Assembly: GCA_000696115.1 (NCBI GenBank)
Contig: JJOH01000033.1
Coordinates: 1 to 64,000, forward strand
Source: Streptomyces olindensis
GTDB taxonomy: Bacteria > Actinomycetota > Actinomycetes > Streptomycetales > Streptomycetaceae
Length of the DNA: 64,000 nt
Reading direction: 5' to 3'
Both the position numbers and the translations under genes were made by a program. Position 1 is the first letter of the stretch, and every line of letters begins with the position of its first letter. Shown here in pieces: positions 52,788-64,000 of this stretch. The notes beneath the pieces were generated by a model that saw only the letters and a list, made by a program, of their open reading frames with translations, was not told where the DNA came from and made no database searches.

Positions 52788-53776
52788 TCAGGAATGCGCC
52801 GTTCCGGAACCGCCGAGCGCGCCCAGGATCCGCTCGGCCGCCAGGGTCGGGGTCAGCTCGCCCTCCCGGACCTGCTGCTCCAGCACCGGCGCCAGGGCCC
52901 GTACCGCCGGGTCGGCCTGCAGCCGGCCGAGGAGTTCGTCGCGGACCATGGACCAGGTCCAGTCGACCTGCTGGTCACGGCGCTTGGCGGTGAGCCGTCC
53001 GGTGGAGTCCAGCAGCGCGCGGTGCTGCTCCAGGCGCTCCCACACCGTGTCCAGGCCGGTCGACTCGCGGGCGCTGCAGTGCAGCACCGGCGGTGTCCAG
53101 AAGGCGTCCTTGCCGTGCATCAGCCGCAGCGCGCCCGCCAGTTCCCGCGCGGCGGCCCGGGCGTCGCGCTCGTGCGGCCCGTCCGCCTTGTTGACGGCGA
53201 TCACGTCGGCCAGCTCCAGCACGCCCTTCTTGATGCCCTGGAGCTGGTCGCCGGTGCGGGCGAGGGTGAGCAGCAGGAAGGTGTCGACCATGTCCGCGAC
53301 GGCGGTCTCGGACTGCCCGACGCCGACCGTCTCGACGAGGACCACGTCGTAACCGGCCGCCTCCATCACCACGATCGACTCGCGGGTGGCCTTGGCGACT
53401 CCGCCGAGCGTGCCCGCGGTGGGGGAGGGGCGCACGAACGCCGCCGGATCCACGGCCAGACGCTCCATCCGGGTCTTGTCGCCCAGGATGGAGCCGCCGG
53501 TGCGGCTGGAGGACGGGTCGACGGCCAGGACCGCCACCCGGTGCCCGAGCGACGTCAGCAGCGTGCCGAAGGCGTCGATGAACGTCGACTTGCCCACCCC
53601 GGGTACCCCGCTGATCCCGATCCGCCGGGCCCGGCCGCTGTGCGGCAGCAGCGCGGTCAGCACCTCCTGGGCCAGCGCGCGGTGCTGCGGCCGGGTCGAC
53701 TCGACGAGCGTGATGGCCCGGGCGACGATCGCCCGCTTCCCGTCGAGCACTCCCTTCACATACGCGTCGACATCGA

Positions 53777-53780
<4 letters not shown>
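52788..53780 (-). CDS. meaB: Methylmalonyl-CoA mutase-associated GTPase MeaB
   Basis: A 330-residue P-loop GTPase of the MeaB/ArgK family, which protects and gates B12 loading of methylmalonyl-CoA mutase. Walker A is GISGVPGVGKSTF (about residues 52-64), the switch regions include DPSSSRTGGSILGDKTRM, Walker B-like VVLVETVGVGQSE, and the base-recognition motif is NKADG. The start GTG 53780 overlaps the mutB stop (GTGA), coupling it to the mutase genes. It is the last gene of the mutA-mutB-meaB operon. Old annotations call it an arginine/ornithine transport kinase; this is not supported here. Confidence 0.9.
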
Positions 53781-55965
<2,185 letters not shown>

Positions 55966-55969
<4 letters not shown>

Positions 55970-57777
55970 CGGGACACTCCCATGCGGTCGAGGGTCGCGG
56001 AGAGCACGGCCACGGCGTCGCAGCCCGCGAAGACGTACGCGTCGACACCCGGGTACTCCCCGGGCCGCCCGGCCAGAAACACGTGCGAGGCACCGTCCGC
56101 GCGCAACTCCGCTGCCTTCTCGGCCGCCTGCTCCTCGTACAGGGCGTCGCTGGAGCACAGCACGGCCTCCGTCGCGCCGCTCTCCGCGAACGTGCCCTGG
56201 GTGACGGGCTCGATGCCGCCCGCCTGGAACAGGTTCGAGGCGAACGTGAGGCGCGCGGTGTGCGCGGCGGCCGGGCCGAGCGCCGCGAGGAAGACGCGGG
56301 GCCGGGAGCCGGTCGCGGCGAGATGCGCGTCCGAGCGGGCCCGCAGCGCCTCGAAGGCCTCGTCGCGGCGCACCCGCGGCAGCCCGCCGGACGGCTGCTC
56401 GGGCGCGCTCTCGCGCACGACCGGCTTCTCCGCCAGGAACGGGAACTCGCTGACGCCGGTGATGGGTTCGCGCCGCTTGGCCAGCCTGGCGGTCCGCGCC
56501 CGCCACGTCTCGGCGAGGTCCCGCTCGACGTCCCCGGAGCGCAGGGCGGCCGCCATGCCGCCGAGCCTCTCGATCCGCTGGAAGAACTCCCAGCCCGCGT
56601 GGGCGAGTTCGTCCGTGAGCCGCTCCACGTACCAGGAGCCGCCCGCAGGGTCGATCACCCGGGCCAGGTGCGACTCCTCGATGAGGATCGTGGAGGTGTT
56701 GCGGGCGATACGGCGCGCGAACGCGTCCGGCAGGCCGAGGGCGTGGTCGAAGGGCAGCACGGTCACCGCGTCGGCCCCGCCCGCCCCGGCGGCGAGCGTG
56801 GCGATGGTCGTGCGCAGCATGTTCACCCACGGGTCGCGCCGCGTCATCATCACGGGCGAGGTGACGACGTGCTGCCGCTGCGCCCCGGCGCGCGGGGCGC
56901 CGCAGACCTCGGCCACCCGCGCCCACAGCCGGCGCGCCGCCCGCAGCTTGGCGATGGTGAGGAACTGGTCGGCGGTCGCCGCGTAGCGGAACTCCAGCTG
57001 TCCACAGGCCTGTTCGACGCTCAGGCCCGCCTCGGTCAGCTCCCGCAGATACGCCACCGCCGTGGCCAGCGAGGCACCCAGCTCCTGGGCGGCCGAGCCA
57101 CCGGCCTCGTGGAAGGGCAGCGCGTCCACGGTCAGGGCCCGCAGCCCCGGGTACTCCGCGGCGCACAGCCGCGCGAGCTCCGTGGCCGACGCGACGTCAC
57201 CCCGCTGCCCGGTCCGGGCCTCGTACCCCAGGGGATCCGCGCCCAGGTTGCCGCGCGCCGCGTCCCGGGCGACCCCCCGCTCCTCGTGCAGCCGCAGCAA
57301 CTCCCGTGCGGCGGGCTCGGTTTCGCGTCCCGCGTCGAGGACGACGGGGGCCAGGTCGAGGTAGACACCGTCGAGGACCCGGCCGAGCTCCGCGACCGGG
57401 ATGCCGTCGTCCCCGACCGTCAGCCAGATGGACGTGACACCGTTCTCCAGGTCCGCGAGCACCGTGTCGCGGTCGGCCGTCGTGTGCCGCTGCCGTACGT
57501 CCCAGCCGCCGACCGTGTTCCCCTCGGCCCGGGCGCCCCGCACAAAGGGCGCGAACCCGGGGAGCCCCGGCTCGGGCGCGGTGTCGTGCGAGGTGTAGAG
57601 GGGCCGGGTGCGCAACCCGTCCTCCAACGCGGTGGACAGGGCTTCCTCGGCCTCGGTCCCCTCGACGTCCTTGCCCGATTTGCGCAGTACACCCGCCACA
57701 AGGCGCTGCCACTGCTCATGGGGCACATCAGGGAACTCGCCGGCCAGCTCAAGCCCGTCGTCAGGCAGGACCGTCAT
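55966..57777 (-). CDS. mutA: Methylmalonyl-CoA mutase small subunit
   Basis: A 603-residue small subunit, related to the large one but non-catalytic: its C-terminal B12-like domain lacks the DxHxxG cobalt motif (AALGPAAAHTARLTF in its place). Conserved parts include RPLYTSHDTAPEPGLPGFAP, GGWDVRQRH, and RVIDPAGGSWYVERLTDELA. It stabilises the heterodimer. Start ATG 57777. It is the first gene of the mut operon. The upstream 165-bp gap holds the terminator of the ABC operon, so the mut promoter lies between 57780 and about 57870. Confidence 0.93.
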
Positions 57778-57872
57778 GCTCGGATGCTAGGACACGAGCA
57801 CGAAGGAGCAGCAGAGGGCACGGCTGTGACGTTTCCCTCGCCCTGACTGTGACCTCGCCGACAACACCGGCG

Positions 57873-57911
57873 GGGCGGCGCACGCCGACGTGGTGTCGGG
57901 GTGCGCCGCCC
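57873..57911 (-). terminator. Long hairpin terminator of the ABC exporter operon
   Basis: GGGCGGCGCAC (57873-57883) pairs with GTGCGCCGCCC (57901-57911), and an inner CCGAC-GTGGT-GTCGG continues the stem after a single G-G mismatch: 16 bp in all. It lies 34 bp downstream of the permease stop on the minus strand. Confidence 0.85.
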
Positions 57912-57944
57912 TCGGGCGGGGAGCGGTCGGTGCTGCCATGACGG

Positions 57945-58757
57945 TCACTTCGGGTCGCTGTTGAACTTCGAGGTCGACCAGAGGTAGCCGAGCACGGCCA
58001 GCCCCACGCACCAGGCCACGGCCAGCCATCCGTTGTGGCCGATCCCGGTGCCGAGCAGCAGGCCCCGCAGCGTCTCGATGGCCGGGGTGAACGGCTGGTA
58101 CTCGGCGATCGGCCGGAACCAGCCGGGCATCGTGTCGACCGGGACGAAGGCGCTGGACAGCAGCGGCAGCAGGATCAGCGGCATCGCGTTGTTGCTGGCG
58201 GCTTCGGCGTTCGGGCTGGACAGGCCCATGCCGACCGCGATCCAGGTGAGCGCCAGGGCGAAGAGCACGAGCAGCCCGAACGCCGCCAGCCACTCCAGGA
58301 CGGTGGCGTCGGTGGAGCGGAAGCCGATGGCCACGGCGACGGCGCCGACGAGGACGACGCTCATGACCGACTGGAGCACGCTGCCGACGACGTGCCCGAC
58401 GAGGACCGAGGGGCGGTGGATCGCCATCGTGCGGAAGCGGGCGATGATGCCCTCGGTCATGTCGTTGGAGACGGAGACCGCGGTGCCGATCGTGGTGCTG
58501 CCGATGGTCATCAGGAGCAGGCCGGGGACGATGTAGGCGATGTAGTCGGAGCGGTCCCCGCCGCCGATGCCCGCGCTCATGGTGTCGCCGAAGATGTAGA
58601 CGAACAGCAGCAACAGCATGATCGGCGTGAGCAGCAGGTTCAGTGTGAGGGACGGGTAGCGGCGGGCGTGCAGCAGGTTGCGGCGCAGCATCGTGGACGA
58701 GTCGCGCACGGCGAGGGAGATCCGGGCCGGGCGGGCGGGTGCCGGGGGTGTGCTCAT
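57945..58757 (-). CDS. ABC-2 type exporter permease (DrrB-like)
   Basis: A 270-residue ABC-2 membrane protein with six predicted helices, from LTLNLLLTPIMLLLLFVYIF to LAVAWCVGLAVLGYLW. The YIAYIVPGLLLMTIGSTT segment and the ABC-2 signature-like region FVPVDTMPGWFRPIAEYQPFTP match daunorubicin-type exporters. ATG 58757 overlaps the ATPase gene's stop by 4 bp. Together they form an export system of unknown substrate. Confidence 0.87.
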   Translation of the reverse strand: MSTPPAPARPARISLAVRDSSTMLRRNLLHARRYPSLTLNLLLTPIMLLLLFVYIFGDTMSAGIGGGDRSDYIAYIVPGLLLMTIGSTTIGTAVSVSNDMTEGIIARFRTMAIHRPSVLVGHVVGSVLQSVMSVVLVGAVAVAIGFRSTDATVLEWLAAFGLLVLFALALTWIAVGMGLSSPNAEAASNNAMPLILLPLLSSAFVPVDTMPGWFRPIAEYQPFTPAIETLRGLLLGTGIGHNGWLAVAWCVGLAVLGYLWSTSKFNSDPK

Positions 58758-59680
58758 CGGGCGGCCTCCGTGAGGGCGAAGAAGACGTCGTCGAGGTCGG
58801 GGGTGTGCAGGGTGAGTTCGTCGGCCTCGATGCCGGCGGCGTCGAGCCAGTCGAGCAGGGAGCGCAGTTCGCGCTGGCTGCCGTCGCTGGGCAGGTGCAG
58901 GGTGAGGGCGTCGTCGTCGCCGGTGGCCTCGCGCAGGGCGGTGGCGGCGGTGCGGTAGGCGGCGGGGTCGGTGAAGCGGAGCCGGACGTGTCCGCCGGGG
59001 ACGAGCCGCTTGAGTTCCTCGGCGGTGCCCTCGGCGGCGATCCTGCCGTCGTGCAGGACGGCGATGCGGTCGGCGAGCTGGTCGGCCTCCTCCAGGTACT
59101 GGGTGGTGAGGAAGACGGTCACGCCGCCGGTGACCAGTTCGCGGATGATTTGCCACATGGTGTGGCGGGAGCGGGGGTCCAGGCCGGTGGTGGGTTCGTC
59201 GAGGAAGATGACGCGCGGGCCGCCGACCAGGGTCATGGCGATGTCCAGGCGGCGTTTCATGCCGCCGGAGTAGGTGGAGGCGGGCTTCTTCGCGGCCTCG
59301 GTGAGGTCGAAGCGGTCCAGCAACTCGGCCGCGATGCGCCGTCCTTCGTGTGTGGGCAGGTGGTGCAGGTCGGCCATGAGGAGCATGTTCTCCTCGCCGG
59401 TGATCAGTCCGTCGACGGCGGAGAACTGTCCGGTGACCCCGATCGCGGCGCGTACGGCCTGGGCCTGGGTGGTCAGGTCGTGGCCGGCGACCCGGGCCTG
59501 TCCGGCGTCGGCGGTGATGAGGGTGGAGAGGATCTTCACGGCGGTGGTCTTGCCGGCCCCGTTCGGACCCAGCAGCGCGAACACGGAACCGGTCGGGATG
59601 TGCAGGTCGATGCCGTCGAGGACGGTCTTGTCGCCGTAGGACTTGCGCAGCCCGTTCGCCGCGATGCCCAGGTTCGTCAT
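58754..59680 (-). CDS. ABC exporter ATPase (DrrA-like)
   Basis: A 308-residue ABC ATPase of the daunorubicin-resistance type. Walker A is GPNGAGKTT (residues 38-46), the signature is YSGGMKRRLDIA (137-148), Walker B is VIFLDEPTTG (157-166), followed by the switch His region. The C-terminal ~80 residues are the DrrA-type extension (PDLDDVFFALT). Start ATG 59680; GGAGCATC precedes it. It lies 12 bp after the DUF4097 gene, so all three are likely one operon. Confidence 0.9.
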   Translation of the reverse strand: MTNLGIAANGLRKSYGDKTVLDGIDLHIPTGSVFALLGPNGAGKTTAVKILSTLITADAGQARVAGHDLTTQAQAVRAAIGVTGQFSAVDGLITGEENMLLMADLHHLPTHEGRRIAAELLDRFDLTEAAKKPASTYSGGMKRRLDIAMTLVGGPRVIFLDEPTTGLDPRSRHTMWQIIRELVTGGVTVFLTTQYLEEADQLADRIAVLHDGRIAAEGTAEELKRLVPGGHVRLRFTDPAAYRTAATALREATGDDDALTLHLPSDGSQRELRSLLDWLDAAGIEADELTLHTPDLDDVFFALTEAAR

Positions 59681-59692
59681 GACGGATGCTCC

Positions 59693-60358
59693 TCAGAGGC
59701 TGCGGGCGGTGATGTCGCCGTAGGCGGTGGTCGCGCGGATGGTCAGGGCGGCGGCGCCTTCGGCGTTCCGGAGGGCGTTGTGGATCCGGCCGTAGGTGGT
59801 GCCGGCGTCCAGGGCGGCGGAGACCCCGGCGGCCGCGCCGACCGACACGTCGCCGGCCTGGGTGGTCAGCACGACCGTGCCGCTCACGGCCTCGGCGACC
59901 CGGATGTCGCCCTTTCCGGTGTTGATCTCCCCGGGGCCGCCCAGGCGGCCGACCGAGACGTCGCCGGCGACGGTGGTGAGGCGGGCGCTCGCGGTCTCGT
60001 CGAGCTTGATCTCGCCGTGCGCGCTCTCGACGGAGACGTCGCCGAGCCGCCCGACGCCCCGAAGCTCGGCGCTGGCCGCCTTCACCTCGACCCGCGAGCC
60101 GGCGGGCAGCTGGACCGTCACCTCGATGGCACCGGAGGGGCCGAGGTACTGGTTCTTCGCCGGGGCCTCGATCCGCAGGGCGCCGTCGCCGTACGCGACC
60201 GCGGTCTGCTCCGCCGCCTTCACGTCACGGCTCTTCGAGGCGTCGGCCGGCAGGACCTCGACCGTGGTGTCGGCCCGGTCCGCGGCGATGAACCGGACGC
60301 GCCCGGCGGGGATGTCCAGGACGGCGGAGATCGGGGCGGGGGTGTGGAACGTCTGCAT
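59693..60358 (-). CDS. DUF4097-family beta-helix-like protein
   Basis: A 221-residue DUF4097 protein: a repetitive beta-strand pattern (VEVKAASAELRGVGRLGDVS, VESAHGEIKLDETASARLTT, VAGDVSVGRLGGPG, GDIRVAEAVSGTVVLTTQAG) like a right-handed beta-helix. It has no signal peptide or membrane segment. Function unknown; genes of this family often precede ABC exporters in actinobacteria and may sense envelope stress. Start ATG 60358 after AGGAGAGC. It is the first gene of the exporter operon, divergent from the MarR-like regulator. Confidence 0.8.
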   Translation of the reverse strand: MQTFHTPAPISAVLDIPAGRVRFIAADRADTTVEVLPADASKSRDVKAAEQTAVAYGDGALRIEAPAKNQYLGPSGAIEVTVQLPAGSRVEVKAASAELRGVGRLGDVSVESAHGEIKLDETASARLTTVAGDVSVGRLGGPGEINTGKGDIRVAEAVSGTVVLTTQAGDVSVGAAAGVSAALDAGTTYGRIHNALRNAEGAAALTIRATTAYGDITARSL

Positions 60359-60397
60359 GATGCTCTCCTGGTTCGGCCGTTTGTTTCTGACATCGGA

Positions 60398-60427
60398 AAC
60401 GCTACGTTGCGTTCGAGGGGTAGACAA
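60398..60427 (-). promoter_or_regulatory. Exporter operon promoter with overlapping operator
   Basis: On the minus strand TTGTCT (60427-60422), 17 bp, then TAGCGT (60404-60399) form a good promoter about 40 bp from the DUF4097 start. The dyad AACGC-N6-GCGTT (60398-60413) covers the -10, the right place for a repressor. Confidence 0.65.
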
Positions 60428-60477
60428 CTCTCCCGTTGCGCTGTGACGGCGTTTTACCAGGTAGGGACGGCATAATC

Positions 60478-60529
60478 ATTGCAATGGGTCTGCCGAGTAA
60501 TGCAACAGGACACCCTTGATCGTTGCAAT
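60478..60529. promoter_or_regulatory. Repeated TTGCAAT-type sites upstream of the MarR-like gene
   Basis: ATTGCAAT (60478-60485), AATGCAAC (60499-60506) and GTTGCAAT (60522-60529) are variants of one 8-bp element within 52 bp, lying between a CATAAT -10-like hexamer (60471) and the GTG start at 60586. They are candidate operators for autoregulation. Confidence 0.5.
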
Positions 60530-60585
60530 GGAATGACGTTGAACGCTACTCTCGACCCGTCAGGGAAGCGTGAAGGGAGAACGCG

Positions 60586-61341
60586 GTGCCGGGAGGCAGG
60601 CTCACTCAGCAGGAACGCCAGCAGATCGCGACGGGACTGGCCGACGGCCTGGCCTACGCGGAGATCGCCAGGCGCCTCGACCGTCCGACGTCGACGATCA
60701 CCCGTGAGGTGATGCGGAACGGCGGCCCCACGGCCTACCGCGCCGACCTGGCCCACCGCGCCACGGAACGCCGCGCCCACCGGCGCAGGCAGGCCGCTCC
60801 CCGCGCGGCGGAGGCGCCCCCGCAGCCCCACGGACGGGACGCCGAGGCCGTGCGCGAGTACGAGGAGACGCTGACCACCGTCTTCATGCAGTCGGGCACG
60901 CCCAAGATGATGGCCAGGGTGATGGCCTGCCTCTGCATCAGCGACACCGGCAGCCTCACCGCGTCCGAGCTCGTCCAGCGCCTCCAGGTCAGCCCGGCGT
61001 CCATCTCCAAGGCGGTCGCGTACCTCGACGGTCAGGGCCTCGTCCGCCGGGAACGCGACGAACGCCGCCGCGAGCGCTACATCGTCGACGACGACGTCTG
61101 GTACCAGTCGATGATGGCCAGCGCCCGGGCCATCGCCCAGATCGTCGAGACCGCACAGCAAGGTGTCGGCATCCTCGGCGCGGGCACCCCGGCCGGCGCG
61201 CGCATGGAGAACATCGCCCGCTTCCTCGACTTCGTCTCCGAAAGCACCGCACGCGCCGCGGACCAGGCGCGCGACATCCTCCACGCGAAGCCCGCGACGA
61301 CCACGGGCGCCGCCGCCGAGCAGCCCCCGGCGAGCGGCTGA
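60586..61341 (+). CDS. GbsR/MarR-like regulator with an N-terminal IS30-type HTH
   Basis: A 251-residue regulator with two DNA-binding modules. Residues ~1-70 match the HTH_38/IS30-transposase N-terminal type (RLTQQERQQIATGLADGLAY, AEIARRLDRPTSTITREVMR, then the YRADLAHRATERRAHRRRQ tail). Residues ~85-200 are a winged helix of GbsR/MarR type (SLTASELVQRLQVSPASISK, YLDGQGLVRRERDERRRERY). GTG 60586 follows GAAGGGAG. It is divergent from the DUF4097-ABC operon and probably represses it. The combination is unusual and needs a structure or genome survey to interpret. Confidence 0.8.
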   Translation: MPGGRLTQQERQQIATGLADGLAYAEIARRLDRPTSTITREVMRNGGPTAYRADLAHRATERRAHRRRQAAPRAAEAPPQPHGRDAEAVREYEETLTTVFMQSGTPKMMARVMACLCISDTGSLTASELVQRLQVSPASISKAVAYLDGQGLVRRERDERRRERYIVDDDVWYQSMMASARAIAQIVETAQQGVGILGAGTPAGARMENIARFLDFVSESTARAADQARDILHAKPATTTGAAAEQPPASG

Positions 61342-61472
61342 ACCGCCGCGGGGCAGCGACCCAGCTCCCTGCCCCGCTCCCGAGGCCCCCTTTTTCTTAC
61401 GAATCCCGGACGTCGGAGGTCGGCGACGCCCTCGGGAACCGCACCGCGGCCCGGTGGTGCCAGGCTGGAGGC

Positions 61473-62204
<732 letters not shown>

Positions 62205-62206
62205 CC

Positions 62207-63319
62207 ATGCGCGACACCCTCCTCATCGCCCTGTACGCCTTCGCCGGTGCCGCCGTCACGGGCCTGGCCGGAGCGGGCGTCCTGCGCCTGATCCGGCGCC
62301 GCTCGCTGACCGCCTCGCTCACCGTCGTCGCGGCGGTCGGGATCGTCGCGATGCTCGCGGGCACGCTCGCCGTCGCCTGGGCGATGTTCCTCTCCCCGCA
62401 CGACCTGACCGTCGTCACGACGGTCGTCGCCATGGCGGCCGTCGTCTCCCTGGCCACCGCGCTGCTGCTGGGCCGCTGGGTCGTCGCCCGCAGCCGCGCC
62501 CTCACCCTGGCCGCGCGCTCCTTCGGCGACGGCGGGGACTTCGCCGCCCCCGACGGCCCGACGACTGCCGAACTGGAGTCGCTGAGCCGCGAGTTGGCCG
62601 CCACCAGCGCCCGGCTCGCCGAATCGCGGGAACGGGAACGCGCGCTGGAGACCTCCCGGCGCGAACTCGTCGCCTGGATCTCGCACGACCTGCGCACCCC
62701 GCTGGCCGGTCTGCGCGCCATGTCGGAGGCCCTGGAGGACGGCGTCGCCGCCGACCCCGGCCGCTATCTGCAACAGATCCGCACCGAGGTCGAACGCCTC
62801 AACGACATGGTCGGGGACCTCTTCGAACTCTCCCGCATCCACGCCGGCACGCTGTCCCTGGCGCCCACCCGGATGTCCCTGTACGACCTGGTCGGCGACG
62901 CGCTGGCGGGAGTCGACCCGCTCGCCCGGGAGCACGGCGTGCGGCTGGTGGGGGACCGGATCGAGCCGGTGCCGGTGGAGGTGGACGGCAGGGAGATGAG
63001 CCGCGTCCTGGGCAACCTGCTGGTCAACGCGATCCGCCGGACCCCGGCCGACGGCACCGTCGCGATCGCCGCCGAGCGGTCCGCCGAGGGCGTCGTGCTG
63101 TCGGTGACGGACGGCTGCGGCGGCATCCCCGAGGAGGACCTGCCGCGCGTCTTCGACACCGGCTGGCGCGGCACGCACGCCCGGACGCCCCCGGCCGGCG
63201 CGGGCCTGGGCCTCGCCATCGTCCGGGGGATCGTGGAGGCACACCAGGGCCGGGCCACCGTGCACAACATCCCCGGCGGTTGCCGCTTCGAGGTGCTGCT
63301 GCCCGCCGCCGCGCCCTGA
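62207..63319 (+). CDS. Sensor histidine kinase
   Basis: A 370-residue kinase with three predicted N-terminal helices (~5-27, 36-62, 68-90) and a very short external part (around SPHDLTV), so it may sense within the membrane. The dimerisation H-box is WISHDLRTPLAG (H160), N-box GNLLVNAIRRTP (N270/N274), G1 DGCGGIPE (302-309), F VFDTGWRG and G2 GAGLGLAIV. It pairs with the response regulator just upstream. ATG 62207 follows GGGAGGGGAGG. Intramembrane-sensing kinases often respond to cell-envelope stress. A DM13 protein gene follows 149 bp downstream. Confidence 0.9.
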   Translation: MRDTLLIALYAFAGAAVTGLAGAGVLRLIRRRSLTASLTVVAAVGIVAMLAGTLAVAWAMFLSPHDLTVVTTVVAMAAVVSLATALLLGRWVVARSRALTLAARSFGDGGDFAAPDGPTTAELESLSRELAATSARLAESRERERALETSRRELVAWISHDLRTPLAGLRAMSEALEDGVAADPGRYLQQIRTEVERLNDMVGDLFELSRIHAGTLSLAPTRMSLYDLVGDALAGVDPLAREHGVRLVGDRIEPVPVEVDGREMSRVLGNLLVNAIRRTPADGTVAIAAERSAEGVVLSVTDGCGGIPEEDLPRVFDTGWRGTHARTPPAGAGLGLAIVRGIVEAHQGRATVHNIPGGCRFEVLLPAAAP

Positions 63320-63350
63320 GCCGGGCAGCACCACCGCTCGTGCCGCGCGT

Positions 63351-63374
63351 GCCCCCGCCCGCGCGAACGGGGGC
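63351..63374 (+). terminator. Possible hairpin terminator after the kinase gene
   Basis: GCCCCCG (63351-63357) and CGGGGGC (63368-63374) make a 7-bp stem with a 10-nt loop, 31 bp after the stop. Confidence 0.5.
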
Positions 63375-63468
63375 GGACGTAAGGGTTTCGTCATCGGCCG
63401 GGCGGCCCATGACACCGGATACGCCCGTTGAATGGGAGTGAGACAAGAACTCCCAGGAGGTGGGCGGT

Positions 63469-64000
63469 ATGGGACGGGGACGAGCGGTGCGGATCCGACC
63501 GTGGCTGGTGGGCGTGCTCGTGGTGGTGATCGCCGGAGCGGGTTTCGGGCTGTACTGGTTCCAGCCGTGGAAGCTGTGGCAGGACGAGACGGTGCGGGAG
63601 GCGCTGCCCGGGACCGCGGTCTCCCCGACGGCCCCTGCCGGGACACCGCCGGACGCGTCCCCCGCCCCGTCCCCGGCCGTGCCGGTGACCGTGGCGACCG
63701 GCGAGCTGATCAGCCACGAGCACGCGACGTCCGGCACCGTGAAACTCGTACGGCTGGCCGACGGCAGCCATGTGGTGCGCCTGGAGGGGCTCGACACCAG
63801 CAACGGCCCCGACCTGCGCGTCTGGCTCACCGACGCGCCGGTGAGGGAGGGACGAGCCGGCTGGCACGTGTTCGACGACGGGGCCTACACCAGCCTCGGC
63901 AGGCTCAAGGGCAACAAGGGCAGCCAGAACTACACCGTGCCCGACGACGTCGACGTGACCCGGTACAGCAGCGTCAGCATCTGGTGCGACCGCTTCGACG
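63469..64000 (+). CDS. Membrane-anchored DM13-domain protein, cut by window end
   Basis: The frame from ATG 63469 (after CAGGAGG, seven bases upstream) runs open to the window end, about 177 residues. An N-terminal transmembrane anchor (WLVGVLVVVIAGAGFGLYW) is followed by a Pro/Ala/Thr/Ser spacer. Then comes a DM13 domain: HEHATSGTVKLVRLADGSHV, LDTSNGPDLRVWLTD, LGRLKGNKGSQNYTVP and the terminal WCDRF with its conserved Cys. DM13 domains are proposed to be extracellular electron-transfer or redox modules with a near-invariant cysteine. It lies downstream of the two-component system and could be a target. The C-terminus is outside the window. Confidence 0.85.
   Translation, partial: MGRGRAVRIRPWLVGVLVVVIAGAGFGLYWFQPWKLWQDETVREALPGTAVSPTAPAGTPPDASPAPSPAVPVTVATGELISHEHATSGTVKLVRLADGSHVVRLEGLDTSNGPDLRVWLTDAPVREGRAGWHVFDDGAYTSLGRLKGNKGSQNYTVPDDVDVTRYSSVSIWCDRFD

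Overview
The window is high-GC actinobacterial DNA, almost certainly from a Streptomyces chromosome. Third codon positions are nearly all G or C, GTG and TTG starts are common, and start sites carry strong GGAGG-type ribosome binding sites. The families fit too: DUF2637 and DUF3040 proteins, PucR, XRE-type membrane proteins, SpoIIAB-like ATPases, and a GmhA/HldE/GT9 glycan cluster. No rRNA, tRNA, CRISPR array, insertion sequence or prophage was seen. The first and last genes are cut by the window edges.

Layout. 1-10.8 kb holds mixed single genes: a degenerate PP2C-like protein, a PoxB-type ThDP enzyme, an XRE membrane protein, a secreted protein, an anti-sigma-like ATPase, a DUF2637 membrane protein, an FhuF-like iron protein behind an iron box, a GntR regulator, a 390-bp stretch of hairpin repeats and a TPR-like protein. 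10.9-19.6 kb is a purine catabolism unit: pucR diverges from the three xanthine dehydrogenase subunits, an NCS2 permease and xdhC. 19.6-23.0 kb, on the minus strand, holds an O-methyltransferase with an AraC regulator, and an SRPBCC protein with a Vgb-type beta-propeller.

23.1-35.5 kb is the most distinctive block. It has a nucleotide-sugar dehydratase/decarboxylase, an O-carbamoyltransferase, three GT2, two GT4 and two GT9 glycosyltransferases, and GmhA, HldE and GmhB of the ADP-heptose pathway. From the carbamoyltransferase to the second GT9, consecutive genes nearly all overlap start-to-stop, so it reads as one translationally coupled operon for a heptose-containing, probably carbamoylated glycan. 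No ADP-heptose epimerase, flippase, polymerase or exporter is visible. HldE carries a compensated double frameshift between its two domains. A pyruvyltransferase-like protein and a secreted GH43 arabinofuranosidase follow on the minus strand.

38.5-48 kb holds a Zur-like regulator behind its own Zur-box-like site; a LacI regulator divergent from a sugar ABC importer and a GH13 alpha-glucosidase, with operator-like palindromes between them; a tandem-duplicated Lrp/AsnC regulator; an AraC regulator; and a VOC protein. 48-58 kb holds core metabolism: transhydrogenase pntAB, argG behind an ARG box with an apparently leaderless promoter, and the mutA-mutB-meaB methylmalonyl-CoA mutase operon. 58-64 kb holds a drug-type ABC exporter with a DUF4097 protein, facing a GbsR/MarR-like regulator that carries an IS30-like helix-turn-helix, then a two-component system and a truncated DM13 protein.
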